Position numbers and translations under genes: made by a program
In this document: positions 63,300 to 64,000 of the stretch, in pieces
Layout: every line of letters begins with the position of its first letter
Position numbering within the stretch: position 1 is the stretch's first letter
DNA from: Idiomarina fontislapidosi
GTDB taxonomy: Bacteria; Pseudomonadota; Gammaproteobacteria; Enterobacterales; Alteromonadaceae
NCBI RefSeq assembly: GCF_003226255.1
Contig: NZ_QJST01000003.1
Span: 147,764 to 211,763 of the forward strand
DNA length: 64,000 nucleotides
Direction of reading: 5' to 3'
Notes under the pieces: model-generated
The model's database searches: none
The model's input: only the letters and a program-made list of their open reading frames with translations
What the model was told of the DNA's origin: nothing

Positions 63300-63334
63300 G
63301 GACCCCGGCATGCTCCGGGGTTCCGTGTTTTTTT
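63300..63334 (+). terminator. Intrinsic terminator/attenuator between gcvH and gcvP
   Basis: The stem is GGACCCCGG with CCGGGG-T-TCC (one bulged T), with a 6-nt loop; a run of seven T residues starts three bases after the stem. It lies 30 bp after the gcvH stop and 38 bp before the gcvP ATG. It should end part of the gcvTH transcripts, so that T and H proteins exceed P. Confidence 0.72.
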
Positions 63335-63372
63335 GCACTGTTCGATTCCCAATTTGTACGAGGCCGAGGTAA

Positions 63373-64000
63373 ATGACCAGTACTACCCTTACGCAGTTAG
63401 AACATCACGATGAATTTATTGGCCGTCATATCGGTCCGAGTCATGATGAGCAGCAAGCCATGCTCAAAGAGCTTGGCGTAGATACTTTAGAAGCGTTGAC
63501 CAAAGATACGGTTCCAGGCTCTATTTTACGCGACCCTTTTTTAAAAGTCGGCGAGCCTAAAACGGAGCGTGAAGCATTGGCTGAACTCAAAGCCATTGCG
63601 AAAAAGAACCAGATCTTTACCTCGTACATTGGTATGGGCTACTACGATACGGTAACGCCTAACGTTATTTTACGTAACGTATTAGAAAACCCAGGTTGGT
63701 ATACTGCATACACGCCTTACCAGCCCGAAATCGCACAAGGTCGCTTGGAAGCCTTATTGAACTTCCAACAAATGACCATGGATCTAACCGGTTTAGATCT
63801 TGCGAGTGCCTCATTGCTTGATGAAGCAACGGCAGCTGCCGAAGCAATGGCGATGGCGAAGCGGGTATCGAAAAACAAAAAATCAAACGCGTTTTACATT
63901 GCGGACAACGTGTACACGCAAACCATCGACGTGGTTAAAACACGTGCTGAATACTTCGGCTTTGACATTATTGTCGGCCCGGCGCGTGAAGCATCTGACC
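63373..64000 (+). CDS. gcvP: Glycine dehydrogenase (decarboxylating), P protein, N-terminal part
   Basis: The first 209 codons of a PLP enzyme of about 960 residues, cut by the window end. It decarboxylates glycine and loads the aminomethyl group onto GcvH. Motifs: [65 protein letters not shown] (as [28 protein letters not shown]) and [21 protein letters not shown]. The PLP lysine lies beyond the window. SD GAGG is 3 bp before ATG 63373. It is downstream of gcvT-gcvH, past a terminator-like hairpin. Confidence 0.98.
   Translation, partial: MTSTTLTQLEHHDEFIGRHIGPSHDEQQAMLKELGVDTLEALTKDTVPGSILRDPFLKVGEPKTEREALAELKAIAKKNQIFTSYIGMGYYDTVTPNVILRNVLENPGWYTAYTPYQPEIAQGRLEALLNFQQMTMDLTGLDLASASLLDEATAAAEAMAMAKRVSKNKKSNAFYIADNVYTQTIDVVKTRAEYFGFDIIVGPAREASD

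Noticed and set aside
1-64000. Mobile elements, CRISPR arrays, toxin-antitoxin or defence genes
   Set aside because: No transposase, integrase, spaced direct repeats or recognisable defence proteins were found; nearly all genes are housekeeping or uptake genes in conserved order.

Overview
The window reads as ordinary, densely packed chromosome of a marine gammaproteobacterium. The most likely group is Alteromonadales near Idiomarina/Pseudidiomarina; that placement is my inference. It rests on gene order shared with E. coli and Vibrio (dxs-ispA-xseB next to pomAB and thiI; zapA-6S RNA-fau-rpiA-serA next to ygfB-pepP-ubiH-ubiI-gcvTHP), a sodium-type PomAB flagellar motor, a Vibrio-style TonB2/TtpC operon, and very long PstC and PstA permeases. 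I see no insertion sequences, prophage, CRISPR array, tRNA or rRNA. No stretch over 300 bases lacks a gene.

Layout. 1-9.4 kb: a carboxylate locus with a truncated acyl-CoA ligase, a GntP-family permease, a TonB-dependent receptor, a CrbR-like response regulator, a CrbS-like transporter-fused hybrid kinase and a TRIC-family channel. 9.5-14.3 kb: an FHA/AAA+ regulator, then yajC-secD-secF. 14.3-17.3 kb: yaaA and three envelope-type genes (DUF3014, PlsC-type acyltransferase, a GNAT with a signal-like N-terminus). 17.3-19.8 kb: ribH-nusB-thiL-pgpA. On the minus strand 19.8-22.8 kb lies xseB-ispA-dxs, divergent from pomA-pomB, thiI and a VanZ-like gene. 26.5-30.1 kb (minus): sulP, usp, srmB. 30.3-35.6 kb: an M49 peptidase lipoprotein, an HDOD protein, rdgC and an orphan histidine kinase.

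35.7-51.7 kb is a nutrient-uptake block. A six-gene TonB2 operon (DUF3450, TtpC, ExbB, ExbD, TonB, TPR) is followed by a porin, an AEC-family transporter, phoB-phoR, pstS-pstC-pstA-pstB and phoU. Candidate PhoB boxes with 11-bp spacing precede pstS, phoB and, strikingly, the TonB2 operon; weaker ones precede the porin and sulP. I infer that PhoBR may couple outer-membrane energisation to phosphate starvation.

51.7-64 kb: serA, rpiA and fau (minus), an inserted exported amidohydrolase, the 6S RNA gene, zapA, then ygfB-pepP-ubiH-ubiI, an inserted LysR regulator, gcvT, gcvH and the start of gcvP (cut by the window edge). Several intrinsic-terminator hairpins sit in informative places: abutting the thiL start codon, between gcvH and gcvP, and shared by convergent genes at 26.5 kb and 55.8 kb.
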